Both the position numbers and the translations under genes were made by a program. A stretch of DNA of 64,000 nt from Gilliamella apis (GTDB lineage Bacteria > Pseudomonadota > Gammaproteobacteria > Enterobacterales > Orbaceae), in assembly GCF_030758615.1 (NCBI RefSeq), contig NZ_CP132381.1, positions 992,001 through 1,056,000 of the forward strand, given 5' to 3'. The notes under the pieces are model-generated. The model was not told the origin of the DNA. It saw nothing but the letters and a program-made list of their open reading frames with translations, and searched no databases. The first letter of the stretch is position 1. The number at the start of each line of letters is the position of its first letter. Below are positions 30,768 through 39,839 of the stretch, one piece after another.

Positions 30768-31604
30768 TTAACGCTTTATCTTATGGTTAGCATAGACTCG
30801 ATAAAACTGAGCAACAATAAAGATAAACGCCTGTAAAATCACAATACAAGCACTGGTAGATGCATCTAAATGAAAACTGATTAATGTGCCCGTTACTGTC
30901 GAAAAAACCGATACAATCACGGCAATTATTAACATTTTCTCAAATCGTTTGGTTAATAAAAATGCAGTGATACCAGGTGCAATTAGCATTGCAATAACCA
31001 ATATAACACCCGCGGCTTTTAGTGATCCAACAATGGTTAATGCTAAAATACTTAATAAACCGTAATGCAATAATTTAACAGGCAAACCTACCACTTTGGC
31101 TTGTACGGCATCAAAGCAGTACAACATTAAATCACGGCGCTTAACAATCACTATAACCGAAACAATGCCCGCAATAGCAATAATCTGTATTAATTCTTGA
31201 TAACTAGTACCTAATACGCTACCAAATAGAATATGGTTTAAATGTTGGGATGTTTCAACTTTAGAAAATAGCACCAAGCCAAAAGCAAACATTCCCGAAA
31301 AAACAATACCCATCACGGTATCTTCTTTAATTCGACTGTTTTCCTTAATATAACCGGTGGCGACAGAACAAAATAATCCTGAAGTAAACGCACCTATCAT
31401 TAGGGGGATTCCAATTAAATAAGCGAGTACAATACCAGGTAATACTGCATGAGAAATAGCATCCCCCATTAATGACCAGCCTTTTAATACTAAAAAGCAC
31501 GATAGCAAAGCACAAACAATCCCCGTAGCTAAGGCAGCCAGAATAGCACGTTGAACAAAAGGAATTGTTAGGGGATGATAAATAAGCTCCCATAACATAG
31601 TCAT
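30768..31604 (-). CDS. sitD: Mn/Fe ABC transporter permease SitD
   Basis: This is the second membrane subunit of the Sit-type manganese/iron importer (ABC-3 family). It has eight or more hydrophobic segments, the family motif KGWSLMGDAISHAVLPGIVLAYL (about 43-65) and LLIAPGITAFLLTKRF near the C-terminus. Length 278 aa. Its ATG overlaps the sitC stop (ATGA), and it is the last gene of sitABCD. Confidence 0.93.
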   Translation of the reverse strand: MTMLWELIYHPLTIPFVQRAILAALATGIVCALLSCFLVLKGWSLMGDAISHAVLPGIVLAYLIGIPLMIGAFTSGLFCSVATGYIKENSRIKEDTVMGIVFSGMFAFGLVLFSKVETSQHLNHILFGSVLGTSYQELIQIIAIAGIVSVIVIVKRRDLMLYCFDAVQAKVVGLPVKLLHYGLLSILALTIVGSLKAAGVILVIAMLIAPGITAFLLTKRFEKMLIIAVIVSVFSTVTGTLISFHLDASTSACIVILQAFIFIVAQFYRVYANHKIKR

Positions 31605-32467
31605 ACCACTCCCCCTTTAATGCGTCTTGCTTGTCTAATTCGACGACGGTTGGAAATCAATCCTTGTCTTGGCGCAAAGAAGAAAGCAGTCAAAAAGATT
31701 AAGGTTTGTAGTGTCACAATCACGCCACCGGTTTCGCCATTTAAAAAATAACTTATCCAAGCACCAATTGCACTAGTTGATGCACCAATAACCACTGAAA
31801 TAATTAATAACCTTGTAAACCTATCAGTGAGTAAGTAAGCGGTTGCGCCTGGCGTTACCACCATCGCAATGACTAATATTGCCCCCACAGTTTGCAGAGC
31901 TGCAACCGTACAAGCACTTAAAATAGTGAAAAATAGAATCTTTAATGGTAATGGTTTTAAACCAATAGAGCGTGCATGTGTTTCATCAAAAAACACCACT
32001 AACAGATCTTTCCAGAATAAGAGTAACAAAATAAACGAAACCAAAATGATGATTTGCACTTGTCTCATATCACTATCATCAATTCCCAAAATATTGCCAA
32101 AAATTATGGTTTGGGCATTAATTGAGGTTGGATTTAATGAGATGATTAAAAGGCCAATAGCAAAAAAGGTGGAAAAGATAAAACCTATAATTGCATCTTC
32201 TTTTAAACGGGTAAAAGCACGGACAATGATTATTGATAAAGCTGCCAACAAGCCAGTAAAAAACGCCCCAACCGAATAAGGGTAGCCGATCGCATAGGCA
32301 CCAGCTACACCAGGTACTACAGAGTGGGAAAGAGCATCACCCATTAAAGACCAGCCTTTTAACATCAAAAACGCTGATAAAAATGCACAAGCGGCGCCAA
32401 CTATACTACTTACCCAAATTGCTTTTAACATAAAGCCATAGGTAAAAGGTTCCAGAAGTAGTTCCAT
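31601..32467 (-). CDS. sitC: Mn/Fe ABC transporter permease SitC
   Basis: This is the first membrane subunit of the Sit importer, an ABC-3 family permease of 288 residues. It has KGWSLMGDALSHSVVPGVAGAYAIG (about 37-61), RLKEDAIIGFIFSTFFAIGL and VTPGATAYLLTDRF, with a basic C-terminus (RRRIRQARRIKGG). It shares many motifs with SitD, consistent with an ancient duplication. It directly abuts sitB (no gap) and overlaps sitD by four bases. Confidence 0.94.
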   Translation of the reverse strand: MELLLEPFTYGFMLKAIWVSSIVGAACAFLSAFLMLKGWSLMGDALSHSVVPGVAGAYAIGYPYSVGAFFTGLLAALSIIIVRAFTRLKEDAIIGFIFSTFFAIGLLIISLNPTSINAQTIIFGNILGIDDSDMRQVQIIILVSFILLLLFWKDLLVVFFDETHARSIGLKPLPLKILFFTILSACTVAALQTVGAILVIAMVVTPGATAYLLTDRFTRLLIISVVIGASTSAIGAWISYFLNGETGGVIVTLQTLIFLTAFFFAPRQGLISNRRRIRQARRIKGGVV

Positions 32468-33364
32468 TTAGTTTTGCCCTTTAGGTTCAATTATCGTTGG
32501 TTCGACTAATAAATCTTGATGAGGTGAACTATCACCACCTTCACCGTAAAATACAGCAGCACGTTCATCATCAGTTAAAATTGACATCTTGCGAGGATCT
32601 TCATCCTCATGCAATTGTTCACCTGATAAGCTTAAATAACGTAATGCACCACCAAAAGTTGTCATCAAATTTTGTGGTGTAAAGGTGGTTTTGGTTTCGC
32701 CAAAAGCCAATACGGTTTGGTTAATTAACACCACTTGATCACAAAATTCAGGTACGCTACCTAAATTGTGGGTAGAAACCAAAATCAAATGGCCTTCATC
32801 ACGAAGATCTTTAAGCAGATCGATAATAGCATTTTCTGTTTTAACATCGACGCCGGTAAAAGGTTCGTCTAACAACAATACCTTACCTTGCTGAGCCAAA
32901 GCTCTTGCTAAAAAAACACGTTTTTTTTGACCACCAGAAAGTTGACCAATCTGGCGATGTTTAAAATCTAACATATTGACCCGTTCTAGCGCTAAATCGA
33001 CTTGTCTTTTGTCCTCTTTACTTGGTATTCGCAAAAAAGACATGTGACCATAGCGTCCCATCATCACCACATCAGAAACTAAAACCGGAAAATCCCAATC
33101 GACTTCCTCTGTTTGTGGAACATAGGCAATAATATTTTGCTTCAATGCTTGTTTTACCGAAATATTATTAAAAGTCACTTGTCCTTTAGTTGGTTTTATC
33201 ATTCCCATAATGCTTTTAAATAGTGTTGATTTACCACTACCATTAACGCCAACCAGCGCACAGATTGTGCCACCATTTAAACGAAAGCTTGCATCATGAA
33301 TTGCGGTGTGACCGTTATTATAAGTCACGGTAATATCATCAACATTTAAGCAAATTTGAGTCAT
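32468..33364 (-). CDS. sitB: Mn/Fe ABC transporter ATPase SitB
   Basis: This is the ATP-binding subunit of the Sit importer. Walker A is GVNGSGKST (about 38-46), the Q-loop is [14 protein letters not shown], the signature [15 protein letters not shown] (about 141-155), and Walker [13 protein letters not shown], followed by STHN. The C-terminal extension (about 245-298) is acidic and typical of SitB. Its start overlaps the sitA stop by one base. Confidence 0.95.
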   Translation of the reverse strand: MTQICLNVDDITVTYNNGHTAIHDASFRLNGGTICALVGVNGSGKSTLFKSIMGMIKPTKGQVTFNNISVKQALKQNIIAYVPQTEEVDWDFPVLVSDVVMMGRYGHMSFLRIPSKEDKRQVDLALERVNMLDFKHRQIGQLSGGQKKRVFLARALAQQGKVLLLDEPFTGVDVKTENAIIDLLKDLRDEGHLILVSTHNLGSVPEFCDQVVLINQTVLAFGETKTTFTPQNLMTTFGGALRYLSLSGEQLHEDEDPRKMSILTDDERAAVFYGEGGDSSPHQDLLVEPTIIEPKGQN

Positions 33365-34284
33365 TATTTTTCAAATCCTTTAGCGATTGTTTCAACAGTC
33401 ACTTTTAATAAATCGATATAAGTTGGTACTGGGCCATCTTGAGTTGAAAGTGAATCAACATATAGCACACCACCGTATTTAGCACCGGTTTCTTTACTGA
33501 CTTGTTTTGCAGGTTTATCTGAAATGGTGCTTTCACTAAATAAGACAGGGATATTATTCGCTCGAACTAAGTCAATAAGATTCTTAACTTGTTTGGGAGT
33601 ACCTTGTTGTTCCGCATTAATTGGCCATAAGTAAGCTTCTTTAAGATTATAATCACGAGCTAAATAACTGAATGCCCCTTCACTGGTGACTAACCAACGT
33701 TGTGATTCTGGAATTTTAGCTAAACGCTCACGAAGTGGGGCATCTAGCGCTTTAATTTTAGCTACATAATCTGCGGCATTCTTATTATAAATTTCGGCAT
33801 TTTTAGGATCATATCTAACAAAAGCGGCTCGAATATTTTCAATATAGATTAAAGCTAAGGTTGGTGACATCCAAGCATGTGGATTTGGGTTACCTTTATA
33901 ACTGCCTTCTTGAATTGGCATAGGATCGATTCCTTCTGTAACTACAACTGAAGGTACATCTTTAATATCCTCAAAAAAACGTTTAAACCAAAGTTCCAAA
34001 TTTAAACCATTCCAAAGCACCAAATCGGCAGAGAGAGCTTTAGTAATATCTTTTGGGGTAGGATCGTATTCATGAATTTCGGCTCCTACCTTGGTAATGG
34101 ATTCAACAATTGCAGCATCACCTGCAACGTTTTGGGCAATATCTTGAATGACGGTAAATGTGGTAACCACTTTAAATTTCTTTTCATCAGCCGATGCTGA
34201 ATTAGCTAAGCCAGTTAAAACTAACAATGATGTTAATATCATATTTAATAACGTTTTGCGGCTTTTAAAAAAATTAAATTTCAT
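33364..34284 (-). CDS. sitA: Mn/Fe-binding periplasmic protein SitA
   Basis: SitA is the cluster A-I solute-binding protein that captures Mn(II)/Fe(II) in the periplasm for SitBCD. A signal peptide (about 1-32, ending SASA) precedes [20 protein letters not shown]. Metal ligands expected in the family can be seen: EIHEYDPTP (His at about 71), NPHAWMSP (His at about 137), E in [11 protein letters not shown], and D in LYVDSLS. The high similarity to E. coli SitA extends to [18 protein letters not shown]. Shine-Dalgarno AAGGA precedes ATG. A Fur box lies about 140 bases upstream. Confidence 0.95.
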   Translation of the reverse strand: MKFNFFKSRKTLLNMILTSLLVLTGLANSASADEKKFKVVTTFTVIQDIAQNVAGDAAIVESITKVGAEIHEYDPTPKDITKALSADLVLWNGLNLELWFKRFFEDIKDVPSVVVTEGIDPMPIQEGSYKGNPNPHAWMSPTLALIYIENIRAAFVRYDPKNAEIYNKNAADYVAKIKALDAPLRERLAKIPESQRWLVTSEGAFSYLARDYNLKEAYLWPINAEQQGTPKQVKNLIDLVRANNIPVLFSESTISDKPAKQVSKETGAKYGGVLYVDSLSTQDGPVPTYIDLLKVTVETIAKGFEK

Positions 34285-34420
34285 TAGCGAATCCTTATTA
34301 ATACTACTTGCTCAAGCTAGATCGAAATACAAAAATAAGTTATAGATAAAACTAATCAGAAATGAATGAAATCCTTCTCTAGATAAATTATTAATAACAA
34401 AATCATAACATTTAAATGTT

Positions 34421-34439
34421 AATGAGAATTATTATCATT
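34421..34439 (-). promoter_or_regulatory. Fur box upstream of sitABCD
   Basis: AATGAGAATTATTATCATT matches the classical Fur site AATGATAATCATTATCATT at 17 of 19 positions. It lies about 137 bases upstream of the sitA ATG, so iron repression of the importer is likely. No MntR-type palindrome was recognised. Confidence 0.8.
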
Positions 34440-34565
34440 TAATTAATGAAAGTCAAATTATTTTTTATAACTAATTCTATTAATGTTAAATAAAGATACA
34501 AAAAAAGCGGAGATAGATACATCTATTAGATTGATAGCTAATGTAGTGTTAAACTTAATGATAAT

Positions 34566-34602
34566 TGAAAAAATCACACGCTCAATTAATCAGCGTGTGA
34601 TT
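34566..34602 (-). terminator. Rho-independent terminator of the autotransporter gene
   Basis: On the minus strand AATCACACGCT / AGCGTGTGATT (11 bp, perfect) surrounds a 9-base loop and is followed by a T run (the A run at 34568-34573 on the plus strand). Confidence 0.83.
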
Positions 34603-34631
34603 GATATGATCGATTTAAATAAAGTTATGCA

Positions 34632-36734
34632 TTAGAACGAATAGCGGTAACCACCATTAACTTGTAATAAATCGAATTTATTCCCTGGTGAGCTTTCTAA
34701 ATCTAAATAAATATTATGATTTTGATTTATTTGAGCGTTTATACCAACGCCATTATTCCACCAATTGCCTTTAAATGAATGGCTCTCTTTATGGTTATTT
34801 AGTTTATAGTAAGTATCACCATCAAACTCTCTTACAATACCGGTTTTAGCATAGAGATTGATGCTATTTTTATCTGATTTATATTCATAACCAAATAGAG
34901 CTGATGCTCGGCCTAGTAATGAATTATAGTTGCCTAATTTAACATTAAGGCCATTAGAAGCATTAATCGTAGTACCATTTTGATGACTATATGATAACTG
35001 TGTTTGTGGTTCGATATAGAAATCATTAATTTTAAATTTCTGACCTAATTCCATTGATACACCAACTCCATTGGAATGTCCTGAACCTTGCACACGATTA
35101 TTCGCTGTATCTCTAACTTTAAATTGATTTTTTAGACGGTCATATTTGGCAATACCATCAATATAAAAGCCACTATTATCTAAATAAGTTGCATATAGAC
35201 CGGCGTTAAATGAACGCAGTGAACCATCACCTTTACGATAATTTGGATCACCATATGTTTGTCCGACAAAAGCACCAATGACAAATGGTGAATTTTCAGA
35301 TAGTTGTTTATCTGCCCCAAATTGGAAACCATGATAGCGCATATCAAATTTGCTTAATTTGCCACCAGAAAATGAATCTAATTTACCGGTGAAACCACGT
35401 AACCAAACATCACCAAATTCACCACTAGTTCTCATATCACCTAAACGTTTTAAAAGGGTTTGAGTTTCAACATAACTCATCAAATAGTTAGCATTAAGAA
35501 AACTAACACTCGCCATAGCCGATGAGGTAATCGGTTGTCCTGTGAGGACATAATCTTTCCCTTCTTTATTTAAACTATATTGATAACCACCGAGTTCTAC
35601 ATCATGATTAGTTTTAAATTCTGCTGTATTTGTCGCATTCTCATCGATTTCAACTAGAGTTAACTTTTCATTACCAGTAGTTTTTGCAGAACCATTATTA
35701 ATTAGGTTAATCGTATGGGTTCCTTCAGCTGAAACTGTTCGATTGGTATCAGATGATTTTGAGATAATAATTTTGTCGCTTTGTTGAGCGGCAATATCGG
35801 TACGTAAATTAAACGTCGAAGCTCCTTTTAAATTTTCGATAACGAGCTCACCAAAGTAGTCATCATTATCATTCTCAATATTAGTAAATATTATATTTCC
35901 TTGTCCTGATAATTCAGTTAAATAAGAATCGTAACCATCAAGTTCCCAAGAAGAGCCTTTGGCTAGATTCATTTTTATAATTCCTGTGGTATCTTGATTA
36001 GGCTCGTCAGGATCATCAGGGTCTCCAAATGCTGAAACTTCCCCGACAATTTTAGAGCCCGCAGCTAAATCTAGAATTACCTTACCACCAAACTCAGCCC
36101 ATATATCGCCTTTTATAATGGATTTATTTTTGATTTCTAATAATGCACCGCTATTAATAAAAAGATTACCATTGATATAAGATTCACCATTTAATGTCAC
36201 ATTTGAACCAGTTCCTGATAGAAAAATAGCATCAATATCACTATCTATATGTGTTTCATCATTAAATGTTATACTACTTCCTCCCATAATAAAAATAGTC
36301 TCATCATCTTCGCTACTTTTAGATCTTAAATTTGCTTTTCCATTAACAGTCAAGTTGACATTTTTATCTAATAAAGAAATAGCATTCATTTTCTCGCCGT
36401 TCATTTCAATGTTAAGATCTCCATTAAATACAACAAATGATTCTCCTATCGGAGACCACGGTGAAAATGCGCTAATACCTGAAATATTAAACTTATCATC
36501 AAGATTGTGTAAATCATCTCTGGACATAATTATGCTAACATCTTTTTCAAAAACAGTATTACTTCCAGAAGTTATATTTATTGCCGATGTAACATTATCT
36601 CTAAAACTCTCGAAATTATGTGTTTCCGGAATATTTACTTCATCAGTAAAAGTTTGTGTACCTTGTAAATTCAAAGCGTTAACCGTTAATGGCATAACTA
36701 GGGATAATAATGTAATTAATTTTTTCTTTTTCAT
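34632..36734 (-). CDS. Autotransporter outer-membrane beta-barrel protein
   Basis: This is a type Va secretion autotransporter. A signal peptide (about 1-20, ending VNA) is followed by a repetitive Asn/Ser/Gly-rich passenger (about 21-400) with pertactin-like beta-helix character: many short SITFNDETHI / NVTLNGESYI / ALLEIKNKSII rungs. A linker (NEKLTLVEIDEN, then GGYQYSLNKEGKDYVLTG) precedes the C-terminal barrel (about 430-700), with VWLRGFTGKLDSFSGG and the terminal YRYSF ending in Phe as outer-membrane proteins do. No protease or lipase catalytic motif is seen, so an adhesin or biofilm role is the most likely guess. The 700-residue length is at the small end of the family. Confidence 0.9.
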   Translation of the reverse strand: MKKKKLITLLSLVMPLTVNALNLQGTQTFTDEVNIPETHNFESFRDNVTSAINITSGSNTVFEKDVSIIMSRDDLHNLDDKFNISGISAFSPWSPIGESFVVFNGDLNIEMNGEKMNAISLLDKNVNLTVNGKANLRSKSSEDDETIFIMGGSSITFNDETHIDSDIDAIFLSGTGSNVTLNGESYINGNLFINSGALLEIKNKSIIKGDIWAEFGGKVILDLAAGSKIVGEVSAFGDPDDPDEPNQDTTGIIKMNLAKGSSWELDGYDSYLTELSGQGNIIFTNIENDNDDYFGELVIENLKGASTFNLRTDIAAQQSDKIIISKSSDTNRTVSAEGTHTINLINNGSAKTTGNEKLTLVEIDENATNTAEFKTNHDVELGGYQYSLNKEGKDYVLTGQPITSSAMASVSFLNANYLMSYVETQTLLKRLGDMRTSGEFGDVWLRGFTGKLDSFSGGKLSKFDMRYHGFQFGADKQLSENSPFVIGAFVGQTYGDPNYRKGDGSLRSFNAGLYATYLDNSGFYIDGIAKYDRLKNQFKVRDTANNRVQGSGHSNGVGVSMELGQKFKINDFYIEPQTQLSYSHQNGTTINASNGLNVKLGNYNSLLGRASALFGYEYKSDKNSINLYAKTGIVREFDGDTYYKLNNHKESHSFKGNWWNNGVGINAQINQNHNIYLDLESSPGNKFDLLQVNGGYRYSF

Positions 36735-36956
36735 CTCTTTTCTCTTTCTTTTCCTTATATATTCACAAACAGCCTAACAGAATAAAATAGGTTACTCAAA
36801 TTAGTAATTGTTATTATCGAATAATTATTATTAAAAACGATTTATATCAACTATTTGCTGCTCCTTGCTTATTAATGGTAAAGGTATATGATAGTGAAGT
36901 AATCAACGATATTTATACAACTTAAAAATCAGTAATTTAAAAAGGTGGATTTAAAT

Positions 36957-37880
36957 ATGAAACTGCGTAAAGTAATGGTTATTGGTGTAGGTAATGTTGG
37001 TTCAACTACCGCTTATACATTGGTCAATCGTGGCTTTTGTGAAGAAATTGCACTGGTTGATCTTAATAAGGATTTAGCTTACGGTCATGGGCAAGATCTA
37101 TTAGACGCCGCAGCATATCGACAAAATATGATTAAAGTCAGTTTGCGTGAATCGACGGACTGTGCCGATATTGATATTGCAGTCATTACTGTTACCTCCG
37201 GATTAGCGCAAAAAAGCAGGGCTGAAGAACTTGTAGGTACGTCTAAAATTATGGCTAATCTTATTCCTAGTATGATGAAAAGTGACTTTAAAGGGATATT
37301 TTTAATTGCTACTAATCCGTGTGATGCGATTACTTATCAAGTGTGGAAGTTATCTGGTTTACCTCGTCATAGAGTTATTGGTACTGGTGTTTGGCTTGAT
37401 ACCGTGCGTTTACGACGACTATTAGGAGAACAGATGGATATTGGTCCACAAAGTATTGATGCATTTATTGTTGGCGAGCATGGTGATTCCCAATTTCCCG
37501 TTTGGTCACACTCATCGGTTTATGGTATCAATCTCAACGATTTAGAAAGTAAAAAAATCGATTTTAATGATATTGGGCTAAAAGCAAAAAACAAAGGCTT
37601 TGAAATTGCCAAATATAAGCATTGTACTGAATATGGTATAGCTAGCACTATTGCAGAGATCTGCCAACATATTTTTACCAATAGTCACCGAGCATTAGCT
37701 CTTAGTTGTGTATTAGATGGTGAGTATGGTTATAAAGATTTGGCAATAGGCGTACCGGCAATTTTAGATCAACATGGTATTAAAAAAGTTATTGAACTTA
37801 ATTTTAATGACAACGAAAAAAAATTATTCACTAATAGTGTCAATATAGTGAAAGGATATATTGATCATATTAGTTTCTAA
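36957..37880 (+). CDS. L-lactate dehydrogenase-family enzyme
   Basis: This NAD-dependent 2-hydroxyacid dehydrogenase belongs to the LDH/MDH family and probably interconverts pyruvate (or a related 2-oxoacid) and the L-hydroxyacid. The Rossmann motif is VIGVGNVGSTTAY (about 8-20), with D35 for NAD. Further motifs are ATNPCDAITY (about 118-127), D148/R151 in WLDTVRLRRLL, catalytic H175 in GEHGDSQFPVWS, and DLAIGVPAIL. Residues of the specificity loop (about 82-92, LAQKSRAEE) keep the LDH-type Gln but not a clear LDH Arg109 equivalent, so a branched 2-oxoacid substrate is possible. ATG 36957 has AAAGGTGG eight bases upstream; GTG 36945 lies inside that Shine-Dalgarno. Confidence 0.85.
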   Translation: MKLRKVMVIGVGNVGSTTAYTLVNRGFCEEIALVDLNKDLAYGHGQDLLDAAAYRQNMIKVSLRESTDCADIDIAVITVTSGLAQKSRAEELVGTSKIMANLIPSMMKSDFKGIFLIATNPCDAITYQVWKLSGLPRHRVIGTGVWLDTVRLRRLLGEQMDIGPQSIDAFIVGEHGDSQFPVWSHSSVYGINLNDLESKKIDFNDIGLKAKNKGFEIAKYKHCTEYGIASTIAEICQHIFTNSHRALALSCVLDGEYGYKDLAIGVPAILDQHGIKKVIELNFNDNEKKLFTNSVNIVKGYIDHISF

Positions 37881-38394
37881 TTGTTAAAAAATTTGATTAT
37901 AGGGGCGTTTTCAGACTTATTATCAGCTATTGATTACGCCCAATGTTATCTCAATACAAATTATCTAATTAAGATCACAAATGAAATATTCAATATATGA
38001 TTTAGATTTTTTATCGTTGTTAAGGCAATTGATGTTTTCCATTTAAAATTTCATAATCTCTATTGGATTGATCAATCGTCTTCGCTAGATCCTTAGTAGA
38101 TAATCTTTATTGTTATATTCTAATATTTATTATTTCAATGGGATTAACTGAAGTTAGTGGATAATTTTGAATGGTATATTTTTCAGTTAATAATATTATT
38201 TTTATAACTATCATATAATTAAAAACCATTTACACAATTGCTACTATACAAAGTGGTTATTTGCCGATTTGATTGGAATCATTATTATGTAATATATCGT
38301 TATATATCTTAGTTATAATCTTAACTTTAATTATTACTAATTAAATCTAATTCAATAACCTTAATGAGATTGTTTTAATAAAAGGAAGTAATAC
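37881..38394. other. 514-base intergenic region without a recognisable gene
   Basis: It is very AT-rich. GGGGCGT (37902-37908) and ACGCCC (37936-37941) could pair over a 27-base loop, but no T tract follows. No reading frame with a Shine-Dalgarno, tRNA or riboswitch pattern was seen. A lipoprotein Shine-Dalgarno (AAAGGAAG) is at the end. Confidence 0.5.
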
Positions 38395-39045
38395 ATGAAA
38401 AAAGTACTTATGTCTTTAATGTCAGTGGTGTTATTAACTGGCTGTAAAGTTGAATTGGCTCCAACCGTAAATTTAAGCGACATAAATAGTGATACAGCGA
38501 AAACTATTTCATCAAAATTAATTGTAGAAGTGACAGCATGTGCTGATTATAAAGATTCTCGTAATGAATCATCTAGCTTAATCCAAGCTAAAAAGGGGAT
38601 AACAGAAGTATTTGGTGATGCCAAATATATTGAATGTTATAGAGAAAAAATGGATTCAAAAGCGTTATTTGAAATTCCTATCACTGTTGGTGGTAAAGAG
38701 TTAACTGGTGATATCCAATTAGCTAATGCCGATTTTGGTGGAGGTTTGGTGGTAAAAATGTCACCAAACTTAAAAACTAAAATTGACAAAGTCAGTAAGT
38801 CAGGAATGTCTAAAATACAGCCATCAGTAACAATAAAACTTAAAAATGATACTAGCGAAAATGTCGATATTGTTGCTCATGCATCATATATAAATGGTAA
38901 GCCCATGACTGTATCGACTTACACTCTGTTATCTGGAAAAGAAAGCACATTCAAATTATCTGATGTTTCTGTGTCATCTGCATTTGATAATGGTGTATCA
39001 ATTATTTATGAAGATTTAAGCAATAGAATGAAATTAGAAAAATAA
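38395..39045 (+). CDS. Putative lipoprotein of unknown function
   Basis: This 216-residue exported protein has a lipoprotein signal peptide: MKK, a short hydrophobic stretch and lipobox LLTGC with the lipidated Cys at 17. The next residue is Lys rather than Asp, so outer-membrane sorting is expected. The rest is beta-rich and polar, with two further cysteines (about C49 and C82) that could form a disulfide in the periplasm. I do not recognise the family. Shine-Dalgarno AAAGGAAG precedes the ATG, and a strong terminator follows, so it is monocistronic. Confidence 0.75.
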   Translation: MKKVLMSLMSVVLLTGCKVELAPTVNLSDINSDTAKTISSKLIVEVTACADYKDSRNESSSLIQAKKGITEVFGDAKYIECYREKMDSKALFEIPITVGGKELTGDIQLANADFGGGLVVKMSPNLKTKIDKVSKSGMSKIQPSVTIKLKNDTSENVDIVAHASYINGKPMTVSTYTLLSGKESTFKLSDVSVSSAFDNGVSIIYEDLSNRMKLEK

Positions 39046-39058
39046 GAACCTAACTAAA

Positions 39059-39086
39059 TAAAAAAACCTCGCATGAGGTTTTTTTA
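39059..39086 (+). terminator. Bidirectional-looking terminator after the lipoprotein gene
   Basis: AAAAAACCTC (39061-39070), GCAT, GAGGTTTTTT (39075-39084) form a hairpin with A and T runs on both sides. It could also end transcription of the converging CbrC-family gene. Confidence 0.85.
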
Positions 39087-39140
39087 TTATATAAATGCTA
39101 ATTAAATTAGTTTACCAAATTCATCTATTAATAAATGAAA

Positions 39141-39650
39141 TTAATTTAAATCAATATGTAATCGCTTTTTTGAACAATGAAGACATTCAAATAAATATCC
39201 AATCATATCCCCATCTTTGGATAAATTGGCTTTAACAAAATCTGCAGAAAGTTCCTGTTGTTCTATATCTTCAATAAGCTCATCCCAAAAAGGTAATATC
39301 TCTTTTGCACCAACATAAGCTAAAAAAGCACATGGTTCATTACAATGTGATAGCCATACTTGTTGTTGCCAAGATATATAACTTGGTGTTCTATATAACA
39401 CTTCATCAAGTTTATCTTTAGGTATAACTTCGACGCCAATATAATCATTGAATGAACCAGCAAATTTTTCCGCTGCTAGGCCATTAGCTATGCACCATGG
39501 GCAAATATATTCTGGTTCTTCTTCACTATAAAAATCTGCTGAATATTTAAGATGGCGTAATTGATTACAGACCGAACACTCCCCCTCTTCATGAATAAAT
39601 ATATCAAGTTCGTAGGCATTAGGATGATATTTAAAGGTTGGGCGACACAT
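39141..39650 (-). CDS. CbrC family protein (UPF0167)
   Basis: The 169-residue protein carries the UPF0167/CbrC pattern: FKYHPNAYELDIF at the start, paired cysteines in CSVCNQL, ICPWCIANGLAAEKF at about 48-62, then RTPSYISWQQQVWLSHCNEPCAFLAYVG, and a C-terminal CLHCSKK. The CxxC pairs suggest a zinc-binding fold. The E. coli namesake is linked to colicin E2 tolerance under CreBC control, but whether this protein shares that role is unknown. It stands alone on the minus strand, convergent with the lipoprotein gene. Confidence 0.85.
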   Translation of the reverse strand: MCRPTFKYHPNAYELDIFIHEEGECSVCNQLRHLKYSADFYSEEEPEYICPWCIANGLAAEKFAGSFNDYIGVEVIPKDKLDEVLYRTPSYISWQQQVWLSHCNEPCAFLAYVGAKEILPFWDELIEDIEQQELSADFVKANLSKDGDMIGYLFECLHCSKKRLHIDLN

Positions 39651-39803
39651 AATTAATTTCCCATATTAAATGACTTAGTGCATATCTCATAATAATCGAA
39701 AGATAATTATTGGCAAAAAAATGTGAGGAACGACGTTTTTTAGTCTATTTAATTGCCCAAAATTATCATTATTAATTAAAAAATTATGCTATTTATTAGG
39801 CAG

Positions 39804-39833
39804 AAAAAGTGCCCCTAATTTATTTTAGGGGCA
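39804..39833 (-). terminator. Rho-independent terminator of the ilv operon
   Basis: On the minus strand TGCCCCTAA / TTAGGGGCA (9 bp, perfect) surrounds a 6-base loop and is followed by CTTTTTC. It begins seven bases after the ilvA stop. Confidence 0.86.
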
Positions 39834-39839
39834 GTTGAA

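Larger units (their letters stand above)
34285..34631. other. Intergenic region between sitA and the autotransporter
   Basis: It holds the sitA leader and Fur box (34421-34439) on one side and the autotransporter terminator (34566-34602) on the other. The bases between 34440 and 34565 are AT-rich, and I see no gene there. Confidence 0.6.

Noticed and set aside
31869..32279. A 136-residue reading frame on the plus strand
   Set aside because: It is antisense to sitC and lacks a Shine-Dalgarno and protein-like features.
36355..36777. A 140-residue plus-strand frame over the autotransporter start
   Set aside because: It is antisense to the signal peptide and passenger of the autotransporter and has no Shine-Dalgarno.
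37902..37941. GGGGCGT / ACGCCC as a terminator of the LDH gene
   Set aside because: The loop is 27 bases and no T tract follows.
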